Notes: generated by a model not told the origin, from the sequence alone. A stretch of DNA of 39,830 nucleotides from an uncultured Pseudomonadota bacterium (GCA_913040875.1 CAJWHX010000001.1:1-39830), one strand, 5' to 3'; positions 17,572-26,794 are shown, counted from the first letter of the stretch. Numbers and translations: made by a program.

Positions 17572-18414
17572 ATGCGTCTCCAAGTCCAAAACATCAATCT
17601 TGATATCATCAGTGTAGGCGGTTTATATACAGTCGTCCAACTTCCCAATTTCAAAGTTTCTGTCGACTTGGGAATCTGTCCCCGTTCCGCCTTCAATAAA
17701 GGACACGTTTTCTTTACGCACACACACGCCGATCACATATCAGGTGTCATACGGCATTGCGCCAGTCGAAGATTGCTTGGATTGACACCACCTACCTATG
17801 TGATTGGTGCAGAAGATGCTGAAAACTTTACCAATTTCATGAGCGTCGCCGGTAAGATGGTTCGATCCGATATGGAATACAACATTAAAGTTGTGAGACC
17901 TGGCGATCGCATCGTCATCAACAAACAGTTGTGTGCACGTAGTTATCGTTCCATTCACAAGGCTCCTTGTCAAGGATATGTATTCTTTGAACTTCGCAAC
18001 AAATTGAAACCCGAATACCATGGACTTCCCCCTTCTGATTTACAGGGATTGAGAGAGGCTGGTTTTACGTTGTCTACAGAGATCGAAACACCACTTGTTT
18101 CATATACGGGTGACACCACCATTGATGTATTTCACCGTGAAACCATCCTCCAACAAGTCAAAGTTCTCATTACAGAAGTCACCTTCTTTGACAAGGACGT
18201 CGATAAAAAGGAAGCTAAACGACGCGGGCATATGCACATTGATGATATCATAGACAATCCCAATTTGTTTCAGCAACCTGCCATTGTCTTAATGCATGCT
18301 TCTTCAAGATTTCCCGGTGATGCTGTCAAAGAAATCCTACACTCGCGTGTTCCTACCGATATTCTAGACCGAATTCATTTGGTCCCCAATGATGCACCTT
18401 TAGATGGATTTTAA
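17572..18414 (+). CDS. Metallo-beta-lactamase fold protein, tRNase Z-like
   Basis: 280 residues. The metal-binding motif HTHADH (His50, His52, Asp54, His55) follows a beta-strand, SVDLG supplies the usual Asp strand, His129 in RSIHKAPCQGY is a third-motif candidate, YTGDTT gives the bridging Asp, and TEVTFFD with a later HMHIDDI and LMHASSRF fits the C-terminal zinc ligands. This combination is close to short tRNase Z enzymes that trim tRNA 3' ends, but other hydrolases of the fold share it. The ATG at 17572 is one base from the divergent ATG at 17570 and has no ribosome site. An in-frame TTG at 17509 is possible but adds a non-conserved extension. Confidence 0.85.
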   Translation: MRLQVQNINLDIISVGGLYTVVQLPNFKVSVDLGICPRSAFNKGHVFFTHTHADHISGVIRHCASRRLLGLTPPTYVIGAEDAENFTNFMSVAGKMVRSDMEYNIKVVRPGDRIVINKQLCARSYRSIHKAPCQGYVFFELRNKLKPEYHGLPPSDLQGLREAGFTLSTEIETPLVSYTGDTTIDVFHRETILQQVKVLITEVTFFDKDVDKKEAKRRGHMHIDDIIDNPNLFQQPAIVLMHASSRFPGDAVKEILHSRVPTDILDRIHLVPNDAPLDGF

Positions 18415-18433
18415 TGTTCTGATACATCTTATG

Positions 18434-19852
18434 CTATTCAGATTCCCAGCCTTCTGGTACCTGACAGCTGTTGCCTATAGATAAACTCGAATATGTGTAT
18501 GAGCTACTGACATCTGTATTTTCCAACACCATTCTCCAATCTTCAGGAATTCCATCTGTACCATATTGAGCGTACCATCCTGGGCTATATCCGACTAGAC
18601 TGTACCAATACACTTCAGAAGGTTTTCTGGGCTCCTGTAAAAATACAAAGGCCAGTGTAGAAGAATCTTTACAAACGGCTCCCAATCGACTGTCTGTCGA
18701 CACGATATCGCTTCCCTGTTGAGGCACTCCACTGTCATACTCTGATGGTTCTCCACTGAAGACCAATGGAACAAAAGCGGCTACATCTACCGCTGAAGAC
18801 CACTGCTTATAATAAGAAGAATCCACTGGGAAAGACAGCCCAAAGAACTGATCTGACGATGGCTGGCCCCAAATCTCAATCGACCATGAAATAGCGCTGT
18901 CTTGTACATACATTGATAGACCTGTAGACACAGAAGTGTTGTCTACCAACCAGTGTGACGGCAATAAATCAATGCTGAACTCATCTCCAAAATCTGCCTC
19001 TGCAGAAATAGAACCCAATCCGTTCACCTGATACCTAGGTAGAAATGCACTGTTGTCCAACACTACCTGCTCTAGTTGTTCTAGGCTGTCTAAGGGTTCA
19101 ACCAACACCATCTCACCTTGCACAAACTGCGCGAGATTCCATCCCTGTTCGAAACCCAAGTCTTCGAAAGCACCTTCTGGGAAATCCTCTACGTACACCG
19201 GCAACGTATCTGAACCCCAGTCGTACATATCAGCATTGACGACAGTTGCATCAGACACTTCTGTTGTGGGATCGGGTGTAGCCGCCTCCGAGTATGTTGA
19301 TACACAGCTCACCTTGTCGGTGTTGCTCTCTGTCAATGTTAGCGCTTCACAGCTGACCGACTGTTGTACAAAAGTTGCAGGATAATAGATTGCGATCGAT
19401 ACGGTTATGTCGTCCCCATTGCTTTCTTCTCCCACAACAATATCGCTCAAATCACTGGCGGCCGGGGTCGGTAAAGAAATCGAAAATATACAATCATCCA
19501 TACCGTCTGTTTGAGAATATTCTATGTTCGAATATCCCAAAGGAATCCTTGACACCTCGTTGTAGAACAGTGCCTCAGATTCATTGTCGACATTCAAAGT
19601 ACCAGGCATCATCCGAGTCAATGTCATGGTTCGCTTCTTTACATCGGTACATGTCATAGAGGGTGAGCGAAATGTCATTTCAGCAGGCACTTCCTCTATT
19701 GTTCCAGTGTCTTCAGTGTCTGAAGTGTCTGTCGGTCCGGTATCTGAAGTATCGTTGGTCCCTGTATCCTGAACAACATCCACCTCTTCACGTGAAGTAA
19801 TATCTGTATAAGACGGTGTGTCTTCGGTACAAGCCAACAAAACCCATATCAT
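18434..19852 (-). CDS. Large lipoprotein with Asp/Thr linker
   Basis: 472 residues. An extremely short signal peptide (MIWVLLAC, lipobox LLAC, Cys8) is followed by a low-complexity linker of DTG, NDTSDTG and TDTSDTEDT units and then a beta-rich secreted body with eight or so further Cys. No family is recognised. It is probably anchored to the outer membrane, possibly surface-exposed like the MopE-like lipoprotein above. Its ATG overlaps the stop of the OmpA-family gene by four bases (ATGA), so it is the third member of a translationally coupled operon. It ends 19 bases from the convergent metallo-beta-lactamase gene. Confidence 0.8.
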   Translation of the reverse strand: MIWVLLACTEDTPSYTDITSREEVDVVQDTGTNDTSDTGPTDTSDTEDTGTIEEVPAEMTFRSPSMTCTDVKKRTMTLTRMMPGTLNVDNESEALFYNEVSRIPLGYSNIEYSQTDGMDDCIFSISLPTPAASDLSDIVVGEESNGDDITVSIAIYYPATFVQQSVSCEALTLTESNTDKVSCVSTYSEAATPDPTTEVSDATVVNADMYDWGSDTLPVYVEDFPEGAFEDLGFEQGWNLAQFVQGEMVLVEPLDSLEQLEQVVLDNSAFLPRYQVNGLGSISAEADFGDEFSIDLLPSHWLVDNTSVSTGLSMYVQDSAISWSIEIWGQPSSDQFFGLSFPVDSSYYKQWSSAVDVAAFVPLVFSGEPSEYDSGVPQQGSDIVSTDSRLGAVCKDSSTLAFVFLQEPRKPSEVYWYSLVGYSPGWYAQYGTDGIPEDWRMVLENTDVSSSYTYSSLSIGNSCQVPEGWESE

Positions 19853-20904
19853 TTCATCCCCCCCACAATCTTAAATTCAACGCGTCGATTTCGCTCTTTA
19901 CCAGCTGCAGTAGCGTTGGTATCAATGGGTTTATCCTCCCCATATCCTTTGGCCTGCAACCGTTCTTCTGAAATACCAGCATCAATCAAATACTGCCGAA
20001 CAGAATTGGCTCGTTGATCAGACAATTTGCGGTTGTAAGATGCGGATCCATCAGAATCTGTATGGCCTTGAACTTCTACACTGATTCGGTCGTAATCTTT
20101 CATGGCTTGGGCGACAGAATTCAAAATGCTGTAGCTCTTTGGTAAAATGATTGCTTTTGCGGTTTCAAAATAAATCTTTTCTTCAATCACAATCTCGGTG
20201 TCTGTCACGCGAACACCTTTTGGTGCTGCATCCGGACAACCATCCGCATCCATATATCCATTTTTTGTTTCAGGCTGCGTTTTACATCGATCGACATCAT
20301 CCATGACACCATCATTGTCAGTGTCCACCAAATCTTCTGGACACCCATCGTCATCCTGAAAGGCATCGTAATCTTCTGGCTCATTTGGACATTGGTCCTG
20401 TGTATCTACCAAGCCGTCCTTGTCGTTGTCATACTCCGGACACCCATCGTCATCTTGAAAGTCATCATAATCTTCCGCAACGGTACTGCACTGATCTTGA
20501 TCATCAAAGATTTTATCCCCATCGGTATCCTTTTCAGGGCACCCATCGTCATCTTGATAATCATTGAACGTCTCAGGTACCTTAGGACACTGATCAATGT
20601 GATCCAAAATTCCATCACCATCATTGTCTCGCGGTCTACACTCATTTGCAATGGTCAACGCTTGATCCACATTCTCTAAGGCATGGGTTAAATGCTCCTC
20701 AGCTCGAATGGTAGCCCCTTGTCTAAACTCCATCTCTGCAAACACCTTATGGCTCGTAGCAGCAGCCATTTCGTTCGGTGCACATTCTTTGGTCCAAGGA
20801 TCTTGCTCTGCCATAACCAGCTTCATCTCCAAATCTGAATGAAGAACTTGTACCGGTCCATACTTCACACAAGCAATGACACTCATCCATAATATCGACA
20901 TCAT
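19849..20904 (-). CDS. OmpA-family lipoprotein with thrombospondin type-3 repeats
   Basis: 351 residues. Lipobox SVIAC (Cys12) gives an outer-membrane lipid anchor. Residues 13-90 are helical with Cys41 and Cys89. Residues 93-226 hold four TSP3-like calcium-binding repeats of the form D-x-DGD-G-xxDxxDxC, each with a QDDDGCP-type turn. The C-terminal ~110 residues are an OmpA peptidoglycan-binding domain: VEVQGHTDSDGSASYNRKLSDQRANSVRQYLI, RLQAKGYGEDKPI and AAGKERNRRVEFKI, including the Asp and Arg that contact diaminopimelate in OmpA. It therefore probably tethers the outer membrane to the cell wall. It overlaps its neighbours on both sides by four bases (ATGA). Confidence 0.93.
   Translation of the reverse strand: MMSILWMSVIACVKYGPVQVLHSDLEMKLVMAEQDPWTKECAPNEMAAATSHKVFAEMEFRQGATIRAEEHLTHALENVDQALTIANECRPRDNDGDGILDHIDQCPKVPETFNDYQDDDGCPEKDTDGDKIFDDQDQCSTVAEDYDDFQDDDGCPEYDNDKDGLVDTQDQCPNEPEDYDAFQDDDGCPEDLVDTDNDGVMDDVDRCKTQPETKNGYMDADGCPDAAPKGVRVTDTEIVIEEKIYFETAKAIILPKSYSILNSVAQAMKDYDRISVEVQGHTDSDGSASYNRKLSDQRANSVRQYLIDAGISEERLQAKGYGEDKPIDTNATAAGKERNRRVEFKIVGGMK
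20227..20628 (-). repeat. Four in-frame TSP3-like repeats
   Basis: Tandem repeats of about 33 codons inside the OmpA-family gene, visible on the DNA as recurring CACCCATCGTCATC on the plus strand at about 20341, 20449 and 20539. They encode Asp-rich calcium-binding loops with paired cysteines. Repeat number may vary between strains. Confidence 0.8.
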
Positions 20905-21197
20905 TTATCTGCTCCATCTGAATTGAAGTCTACATTTGAAGAATCATCCGTTTCCAATTCTGAAACTTCTGCGGCTTTATTCATCCACATCACTGCCTCC
21001 GCAGCCAGAATCTCTGCATCTTGAAACTGCGAGGAAGCATACTCTTCTTTCGCTTTATTTCTATACTCTTCAGCCATTGCCCATTCAAATTGAGATTCTC
21101 TATTTTTAGGCGTATTGAGGGTGTCATATTGTTTATCCATCTGCAACATAGACACGCCACTCTTAAGAGAACACCCAAGCATAAACCAAGCCAACAT
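20901..21197 (-). CDS. Small helical lipoprotein (DUF4398-like)
   Basis: 98 residues with lipobox FMLGC (Cys9) and one long alpha-helical hairpin, AEEYRNKAKEEYASSQFQDAEILAAEAVMWMNKAAEV, of the kind found in DUF4398-like proteins that precede OmpA-type proteins in Myxococcota. The first gene of the three-lipoprotein operon, it has a strong GAGGAGA ribosome site four bases before the ATG. Its TGA overlaps the ATG of the OmpA gene. A periplasmic or envelope accessory role to the OmpA protein is inferred from position. Confidence 0.78.
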   Translation of the reverse strand: MLAWFMLGCSLKSGVSMLQMDKQYDTLNTPKNRESQFEWAMAEEYRNKAKEEYASSQFQDAEILAAEAVMWMNKAAEVSELETDDSSNVDFNSDGADK

Positions 21198-21312
21198 ACA
21201 ATCTCCTCATTCATGTGTCTCAAAACATTGTAAGCCCAACATGAAACCATGCTCAAAATATAACACATCTGCATTCAACAATTGGAGTCGATCCATATGT
21301 CGAAGGAAAAAA
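21198..21312 (-). other. Intergenic region upstream of the lipoprotein operon
   Basis: 115 bases between the lipoprotein operon start and the end of the membrane protein gene behind it. It should contain the operon promoter, but I could not identify a convincing -35/-10 pair. Confidence 0.3.
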
Positions 21313-23358
21313 CTACTCTACCCGTCGCTCTAACAAGGCTGAATTGTTCCACTGAGACAAATCAAAAATAGCCATTTCATATCGTCTAGGCATATCTTGC
21401 ACCGGTTTTTGAACTTCTTGTGAAGCCCATGGAATCCAAGCCGGCCCCACTGGAAACTGTTCTGTTTTACCGGGCCATTCAAAAGCCTCTTGTTCGATGA
21501 TTTTATCCGGTTCGAGTCCCAGAACGGATGTTAAATTTCGAACCACATCTCGATACAAAACATCCCCTTGATTTGGATCTGTCAGATAATAGCCTCGTTG
21601 ATGAACGATGAGCCATCTGTAATCTCCATATTCCATTAAAATCTGCAAATCTTTGGAGGAAAAATTGCTCCACTCCATTTCCAACGGATTTCTGGAAACA
21701 TCTCGAAACCAATCTTCCATTTTATCACCACGTGGCTCAGATTTGGCTAGCCATCGCATTCTTTTCCCTTCCAGCCCCCCTCCAGAGTGACGAATCCAAG
21801 GTGGAATCGCAGGGACAGTTGCCCAAGAACGATATACTTTTCGTCGATGTATAGATTGATATGTACACAGTAAGTCTTGCTGTTGTTCCAGAGGCAATTC
21901 AATAATTCCTTCCCAACCGTCGGAATCTAATTCTTGGTACCACTCTGGTATTTTCATTGCGGATATCTGAAGTGGTATCCGCCACATGGATGGCTTTGCA
22001 TCCCATTCGGCCAATTCTTCCAAATCAAAACGATAAAAAGGCTGGAGGACAATGGCAAATATCAAAACGAAACCACCCCATCGCTTCCATGTTTCGTTTA
22101 ATCTGTCCATATTGACAGCAACCAATATCACAGCGCACACCACTACCATTGATGCCATGCGATATGGCGCAAACATTCTAGACATCCCCGGAATATATTG
22201 AAACATCCAAGCGTATGGAAGACGCACAACATAGTCTCCCAGCATAAATACGTCTGCCGTATCTTTTTGCGCACCGAGTTTGAGAAATGGTCCTAGGGTA
22301 CCAAGCCAAAAAATGGTCCACAACACTAGCCATATACGGGCCTTCTTCACACGAAATGCTGGCAACACGCCAACCAAAAATACCGCCAACGGAAAGGCTA
22401 GCACCCCATGTCTTGGATCCAGAACGTAATCCGCAGGCCAAGCAGAATCAATACCCCTATGCAAAGAAGACAATACATTTTCTCGGTAGCTAGTAGGTCT
22501 TTGGGGAGTGGTCACAATCGTATCGTATTGAGGATACGGCACGAAAAATGTCACTTCCGGAAGCTCTTCAGCCCCTCCTTTGCCAGATTCGTCAGAATTG
22601 GCTGAGAAATAGGGCATCAGAAAGAAAAACACACCAAGTAAAGCCGTGACGCCCGCCGAAGATATCCATCTCCTTGCGATGCCGAAAGGGGGTCTGGTTG
22701 TCCACAAAAACCAAAGCAGCCACACCAACCCAAACAAACCAGCAAAAAGACCGTAAAACCAATAAAATGCAGAGATTAAAGAAAAGCACAGACCTACGAG
22801 CATCCCATCCAACACTGTACCTGTACGTCCTGCTCTTTTTAACAGTGCAGGAAACAACAGAAGCCACCAAAGCAGGGTTTGTCTCAATCCCAGCTTATTG
22901 ATGTCCTGAATAACGAGTGGATTCACAATGGCAATCGATCCAGCCGCCAAAGATACCATCCAAGAATTGGTAAAGCACCGTGCCAGCACGTAACCACAGA
23001 TACCATTACCCATCAGAATGATCAGAATCTTGGCATTGTGATCAAGCCCAACTCCCAACCATTCGCGAAGAGGAAAGGTAAACAGCAATATGTCAAGAAT
23101 ATTCCCTGTTTCCGGGAAACGACCCAAACCAATCAGAGACTCTATGCTGCCCCACAATCCAAAATCTTCCTGTTCAAGTGCTTTAACCTCACTGTAGTGC
23201 CACCACTGACGCCAAAACCAGCCCCCAAGTTCTCCACCTCCAACGATCACTTCTGTTGGATGCATCACCATTGGCCAGGTTAGTGCCGAAGACAGAAGCG
23301 CAAACCATACAAAGGCCAGTGTACATTCTAAGAGAGTCGTTTTCCAAGATTGGCTCAT
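21313..23358 (-). CDS. Polytopic membrane protein, GT-C-like (paralogue A)
   Basis: 681 residues. About ten to twelve membrane segments occupy residues 10-450, followed by a roughly 220-residue soluble tail. The first helix ends in LTWPM, and the first outer loop has GGELGGWFWRQWWHYSE. This resembles the lipid-sugar-using GT-C glycosyltransferases, whose first loop carries an acidic catalytic residue, here possibly the Glu. No named family is assigned. The start overlaps the stop of paralogue B by four bases (ATGA), with GGAG seven bases upstream, so the two are coupled. Together with the GT2 enzyme nearby they suggest a glycan or lipid-linked sugar pathway. Confidence 0.78.
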   Translation of the reverse strand: MSQSWKTTLLECTLAFVWFALLSSALTWPMVMHPTEVIVGGGELGGWFWRQWWHYSEVKALEQEDFGLWGSIESLIGLGRFPETGNILDILLFTFPLREWLGVGLDHNAKILIILMGNGICGYVLARCFTNSWMVSLAAGSIAIVNPLVIQDINKLGLRQTLLWWLLLFPALLKRAGRTGTVLDGMLVGLCFSLISAFYWFYGLFAGLFGLVWLLWFLWTTRPPFGIARRWISSAGVTALLGVFFFLMPYFSANSDESGKGGAEELPEVTFFVPYPQYDTIVTTPQRPTSYRENVLSSLHRGIDSAWPADYVLDPRHGVLAFPLAVFLVGVLPAFRVKKARIWLVLWTIFWLGTLGPFLKLGAQKDTADVFMLGDYVVRLPYAWMFQYIPGMSRMFAPYRMASMVVVCAVILVAVNMDRLNETWKRWGGFVLIFAIVLQPFYRFDLEELAEWDAKPSMWRIPLQISAMKIPEWYQELDSDGWEGIIELPLEQQQDLLCTYQSIHRRKVYRSWATVPAIPPWIRHSGGGLEGKRMRWLAKSEPRGDKMEDWFRDVSRNPLEMEWSNFSSKDLQILMEYGDYRWLIVHQRGYYLTDPNQGDVLYRDVVRNLTSVLGLEPDKIIEQEAFEWPGKTEQFPVGPAWIPWASQEVQKPVQDMPRRYEMAIFDLSQWNNSALLERRVE

Positions 23359-25118
23359 GCATCGTCTCCACTCGACAGTAAGGGCAACTGATATACCACA
23401 ACACCATCTTCATATCTTGTTGGATCACCGAACAACGCCTCCAAAACCTGATGGGTCTGCGTCAATTTAAAGGACGGATAAAAGGACTCATGCACGACAA
23501 TGTATCGATACCCTTGTCTAGACAACACCCTAGAAGAAACCACCAAATCCAACTGAGGCAGCAGCGCAGGAAGCGTTCGAGCGTGTGTGGCTTCGATACG
23601 CAGTAAGATCTGAGTCAATAAATTTTGCCGTAGAGGAGTCGGCATTGGATCGTTCAACCCCCAAGGAATCGGTCGTTCATGTACAGACTGATTCCATACA
23701 TAAATCGCTCGCTCAAGATTCGGTAAACTGAGGGGTAAATCCAATACTGCACCCTCAACGGGATCCTTTCTCATGTCATAATAGGCCTGAGACACCTCGG
23801 CCTTTGCGTGAGGTATCGGTAATGTTGCAGGTGAGAAGTGGGTAAGTTCAGTCCAGATCATCAATGGCAATACCGTTAAGACGACAAGTTTCAGAAGTAG
23901 ATTTTGTTTTCTAAATACCACCCGCAATCCTTGACTGGCCAGTACTGCGATGGCCAAGTTTACCCCTACTACAAATCGAAATGGATGGGAAATACGGTCA
24001 AATATGGGAAAAGCCTTGTACAAGACTAGAAAAGGCAATGGGATTCTCTTTCCATTCCACAGCAAATACTCTCCACCAACATGCAAGTACGGTCCCAAGC
24101 AAAAGACAAAGAAAAGCAGACCAAAGATCACCCAAAGTTTCCAATCTTCTTTGCGTCTCTCTTTCCAGATTCCAACCATCGCTAGACCCAATCCAACCCA
24201 GCCCAAATAGATGATGATCATCAGCTCCTCACCATACAAAGTCTGCAGATCGGGAATGGGAATTTTACTCAACTGAAAAAATGCTTGTACGTCAGTAATA
24301 TTGTGATTGAGTAAAGAACGCTCCACAAATTCTGGATCACGAGTCACAATTGCATTGTCAGCGGATAAAGAGGCTCGAAATGAAAGGACCGGTCCCAAAA
24401 CAATTGTTCCAGCAACGACGGCAGATATCAAAACATGTCGAAACACATCTTTCATGTTGTATAGCCACGACCGTTTCCAGAAGGACCAGACCAAAATCAA
24501 CAACGATCCCAAAATGCTAAACAAGCCGTAATACCAGCTTGTTAAAACACACATAGCCCCCAATACACCCAAGTTCAATGCCCTCTTGAAACTGGGACGC
24601 TCCATCATGCGAAGCAGTGCCCACAATGTCATTGGAAACCAACCTGCACAAACCGTTTCAGATATTCCATTGTAACTTTGTCCCATCAAGTGCGCAGACA
24701 TCTCAAACAAAAATAGCGCCGCAAATGACGCCCACATATCAGAGGTGACTTTATATGCCAAGAGCCATGCACCGACCCCTGCCAGTGCAAGTTCTCCCAG
24801 CATGATGCAGTTGAAAGCAGCGGCAGGTCCAAACAACAGAGAAATGGGTAAAGACAGAAGAACTTGAATTGTATCGATAAAATACAGCGTTCCCCCTCTC
24901 GGAAACGCCAATCCATTTGCTTCTGTTGGCCAACGACCTGACAACAATTCCTCAGATACCCACCAATACCCCCAAACGTGATTCCAAGTATCATTGCCCG
25001 GATGCCCAACAAGTGTTGTTTGTAAAGACAAACCTACAGGCCACGTGAGTGCAATAGATAGCAAAAAAGCAACCACCACAACTACAATTGAGATATGTTT
25101 TTGGGAAAGTGTACGCAT
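23355..25118 (-). CDS. Polytopic membrane protein, GT-C-like (paralogue B)
   Basis: 587 residues with about eleven membrane segments and a short soluble C-terminus. It aligns with paralogue A at the N-terminus: helix 1 ends LTWPV, and the first loop reads VGHPGNDTWNHVWGYWWVSEE where A has VGGGELGGWFWRQWWHYSE, placing an Asp (in GND) near the position expected for a GT-C catalytic acid. RISHPFRF and FDRISH resemble loops in similar proteins annotated as hypothetical. No ribosome site is obvious before ATG 25118. It is divergent from the lipoprotein gene at 25152, 33 bases away. A membrane glycosyltransferase role is likely but unproven. Confidence 0.78.
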   Translation of the reverse strand: MRTLSQKHISIVVVVVAFLLSIALTWPVGLSLQTTLVGHPGNDTWNHVWGYWWVSEELLSGRWPTEANGLAFPRGGTLYFIDTIQVLLSLPISLLFGPAAAFNCIMLGELALAGVGAWLLAYKVTSDMWASFAALFLFEMSAHLMGQSYNGISETVCAGWFPMTLWALLRMMERPSFKRALNLGVLGAMCVLTSWYYGLFSILGSLLILVWSFWKRSWLYNMKDVFRHVLISAVVAGTIVLGPVLSFRASLSADNAIVTRDPEFVERSLLNHNITDVQAFFQLSKIPIPDLQTLYGEELMIIIYLGWVGLGLAMVGIWKERRKEDWKLWVIFGLLFFVFCLGPYLHVGGEYLLWNGKRIPLPFLVLYKAFPIFDRISHPFRFVVGVNLAIAVLASQGLRVVFRKQNLLLKLVVLTVLPLMIWTELTHFSPATLPIPHAKAEVSQAYYDMRKDPVEGAVLDLPLSLPNLERAIYVWNQSVHERPIPWGLNDPMPTPLRQNLLTQILLRIEATHARTLPALLPQLDLVVSSRVLSRQGYRYIVVHESFYPSFKLTQTHQVLEALFGDPTRYEDGVVVYQLPLLSSGDDA

Positions 25119-25151
25119 CGATTCAGAGAAAAGAAGAGATTAGGAGTGTCA

Positions 25152-26009
25152 ATGGTGTTTAACACATCCAAATGGTTGTATAACACAACAATGCTTGGTA
25201 TTGTTCTGTCCGGCATCGCTTGCCAGACAGATCCCACGCCAATGCCTACGGAAGAGCTTGTCACTCAAACTGTAGAATTGGATCCTGTATACCAGCTCAT
25301 CTATGATACTCACGCTATGAGAACACCAGATTCAAATCAGCAACGGGTTCGAATTCTATTGTGGTTAAATCGAATGAACTGCAACCTCTCTCAGCTACAA
25401 AAGCTCGATGATCTAAGAAATCTCGCGGCAGAGAAATACGCCTCACTACAAGAAATTGAACTTCGTGAAGCACAAAAGGCTCAAGAACTGTACACACCTT
25501 TATTCAATCAGCTGTGGGATTCTATGCGTACAGGATCAGATCTCAGCGATCCTCAAATCCAAGATGCCGTACAAAATTTTCAAGCCAATGTAGAATTGGA
25601 AAAGGGGTCACCAAGTCTGGATATACGTCTAGAGACCATCAAATCCATTCTCGATGCCGAAGATGACTTCTTACGCTCCTTGTCTCCAGAACAAGAATCG
25701 ACAATTGTCGATGCGCTGTATTTCTTACGCTACAAACTGGATCCCATTGGAAATCCAAAAGACTTTTCACTGCTCATTGGAAATACATTTGAGCCTGGTC
25801 AATACGCCATTTTGTTAAAAGGTACCAGTGAATTGGCGCAGCAATCAGGAAATATCGGTGGATTGTGGAGTGATCAACCAGAACTAACAGGACGTGTGTT
25901 ACACGAAGCAAAACGAGAAGTGGTTCTCTATTTAATTTTGTTGGAACCTGCTTTGGAAGAGGCCATACGGGCTGCAATTGCACTCCAGACCCAATCCAAC
26001 ACACCGTAG
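25152..26009 (+). CDS. Helical lipoprotein of unknown function
   Basis: 285 residues. The signal peptide ends with lipobox SGIAC (Cys24). The mature part is largely alpha-helical: LSQLQKLDDLRNLAAEKYASLQEIELREAQKAQELYTPLF and VYQLIYDTHAMRTPDSNQQ. ATG 25152 has AGGAG five bases upstream; an in-frame upstream extension to 25095 would run into the divergent membrane protein gene. No family is recognised. Its last 82 bases lie antisense to the end of the GT2 gene, an unusually long convergent overlap. Confidence 0.78.
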   Translation: MVFNTSKWLYNTTMLGIVLSGIACQTDPTPMPTEELVTQTVELDPVYQLIYDTHAMRTPDSNQQRVRILLWLNRMNCNLSQLQKLDDLRNLAAEKYASLQEIELREAQKAQELYTPLFNQLWDSMRTGSDLSDPQIQDAVQNFQANVELEKGSPSLDIRLETIKSILDAEDDFLRSLSPEQESTIVDALYFLRYKLDPIGNPKDFSLLIGNTFEPGQYAILLKGTSELAQQSGNIGGLWSDQPELTGRVLHEAKREVVLYLILLEPALEEAIRAAIALQTQSNTP

Positions 26010-26794
26010 TTTATCGCTTGTATAGATTTCATTCTGACGCCCCGTGCTTGGTCTCTGAATACAGCTCTCAACAGATAGAGAGACCAAATGATTGGTCCCC
26101 TCCGCAAAGAATTGTACAGACACAAATGACCATAGACTGAAAACCTCAGTCCTTTGAGACTGTTTGAATCCAGTGATGCACCCCCAACATGTCGACAGAG
26201 CGTCCTTTCTACCACCAACAATTCAAAACCAGAATGTTTTGCCGTAGCCGTTAGATGAAGATCTTCGAATCCATGGTGAAATCTGGAATCAAAACGCAAA
26301 TTGGATGGCATCAACAGACAGGTTCCTAGAAGAGCATCCACTCGACTTGAACGATTTTGATTGAGTTGAACCAAGCCCCAAGAACGAATGGTTACACCGT
26401 AAAATCGATGTCCTTTAGATTGAATCACTGGAGATAGCAACCTATTGGATTGAGCCATTTGCATGAGGTATTTCACATCATCCAGTTCAATCCAGGCATC
26501 GTCATTCAAAACCAAAACAAATCGAAACCCAAGCGTTTCAATTATACTCAAACCGATATTGACAGTATTGGTAAATCCACTGTCACCGGAAGAACGAATA
26601 CAGTTTAGATTAGAGTGAGCGGCCATCCAAGGGGTCCAATCACTTTGAATAATTCCATCATCAACGACAACTGTTGGAAACTGTTTTAGATGGTTCAGCA
26701 ACGGAAGAAGCAAATCCTCTCTGTGATGAAATGGGATCAAAATGCAACAGGAGGTCTCTGGATTTTCATCAGCTGGAGATTTATGGAGGCGCAT
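25928..26794 (-). CDS. GT2-family glycosyltransferase
   Basis: 288 residues. A GT-A fold nucleotide-sugar transferase: ILIPFHHRED at the start, VVVDDG at 42-47, the metal-binding LVLNDDAWIE (Asp98, Asp99), LLGTCLLMPSNL, and HHGFEDLHL (Glu177, Asp178), an FEDxxL motif like rhamnosyl- or galactosyltransferases of this family. The sugar donor cannot be named. ATG 26794 is used instead of a TTG 15 bases upstream; the gene begins inside the end of the Pro-rich lipoprotein gene (overlap 14 bases). The C-terminal ~60 residues are hydrophobic and basic (IIWSLYLLRAVFRDQARG). It overlaps the convergent lipoprotein by 82 bases. Confidence 0.85.
   Translation of the reverse strand: MRLHKSPADENPETSCCILIPFHHREDLLLPLLNHLKQFPTVVVDDGIIQSDWTPWMAAHSNLNCIRSSGDSGFTNTVNIGLSIIETLGFRFVLVLNDDAWIELDDVKYLMQMAQSNRLLSPVIQSKGHRFYGVTIRSWGLVQLNQNRSSRVDALLGTCLLMPSNLRFDSRFHHGFEDLHLTATAKHSGFELLVVERTLCRHVGGASLDSNSLKGLRFSVYGHLCLYNSLRRGPIIWSLYLLRAVFRDQARGVRMKSIQAINYGVLDWVWSAIAARMASSKAGSNKIK

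Noticed and set aside
17571..17723. Upstream extension of the hypothetical gene to 17723
   Set aside because: It would overlap the metallo-beta-lactamase gene antisense for 150 bases, and the internal ATG 17570 has a good ribosome site.
20385..20679. Long opposite-strand and alternate-frame open stretches across the TSP3 region
   Set aside because: They arise from the repeated Asp-rich codons of the OmpA gene read in other frames, contain no family motif, and the real frame is unmistakable.
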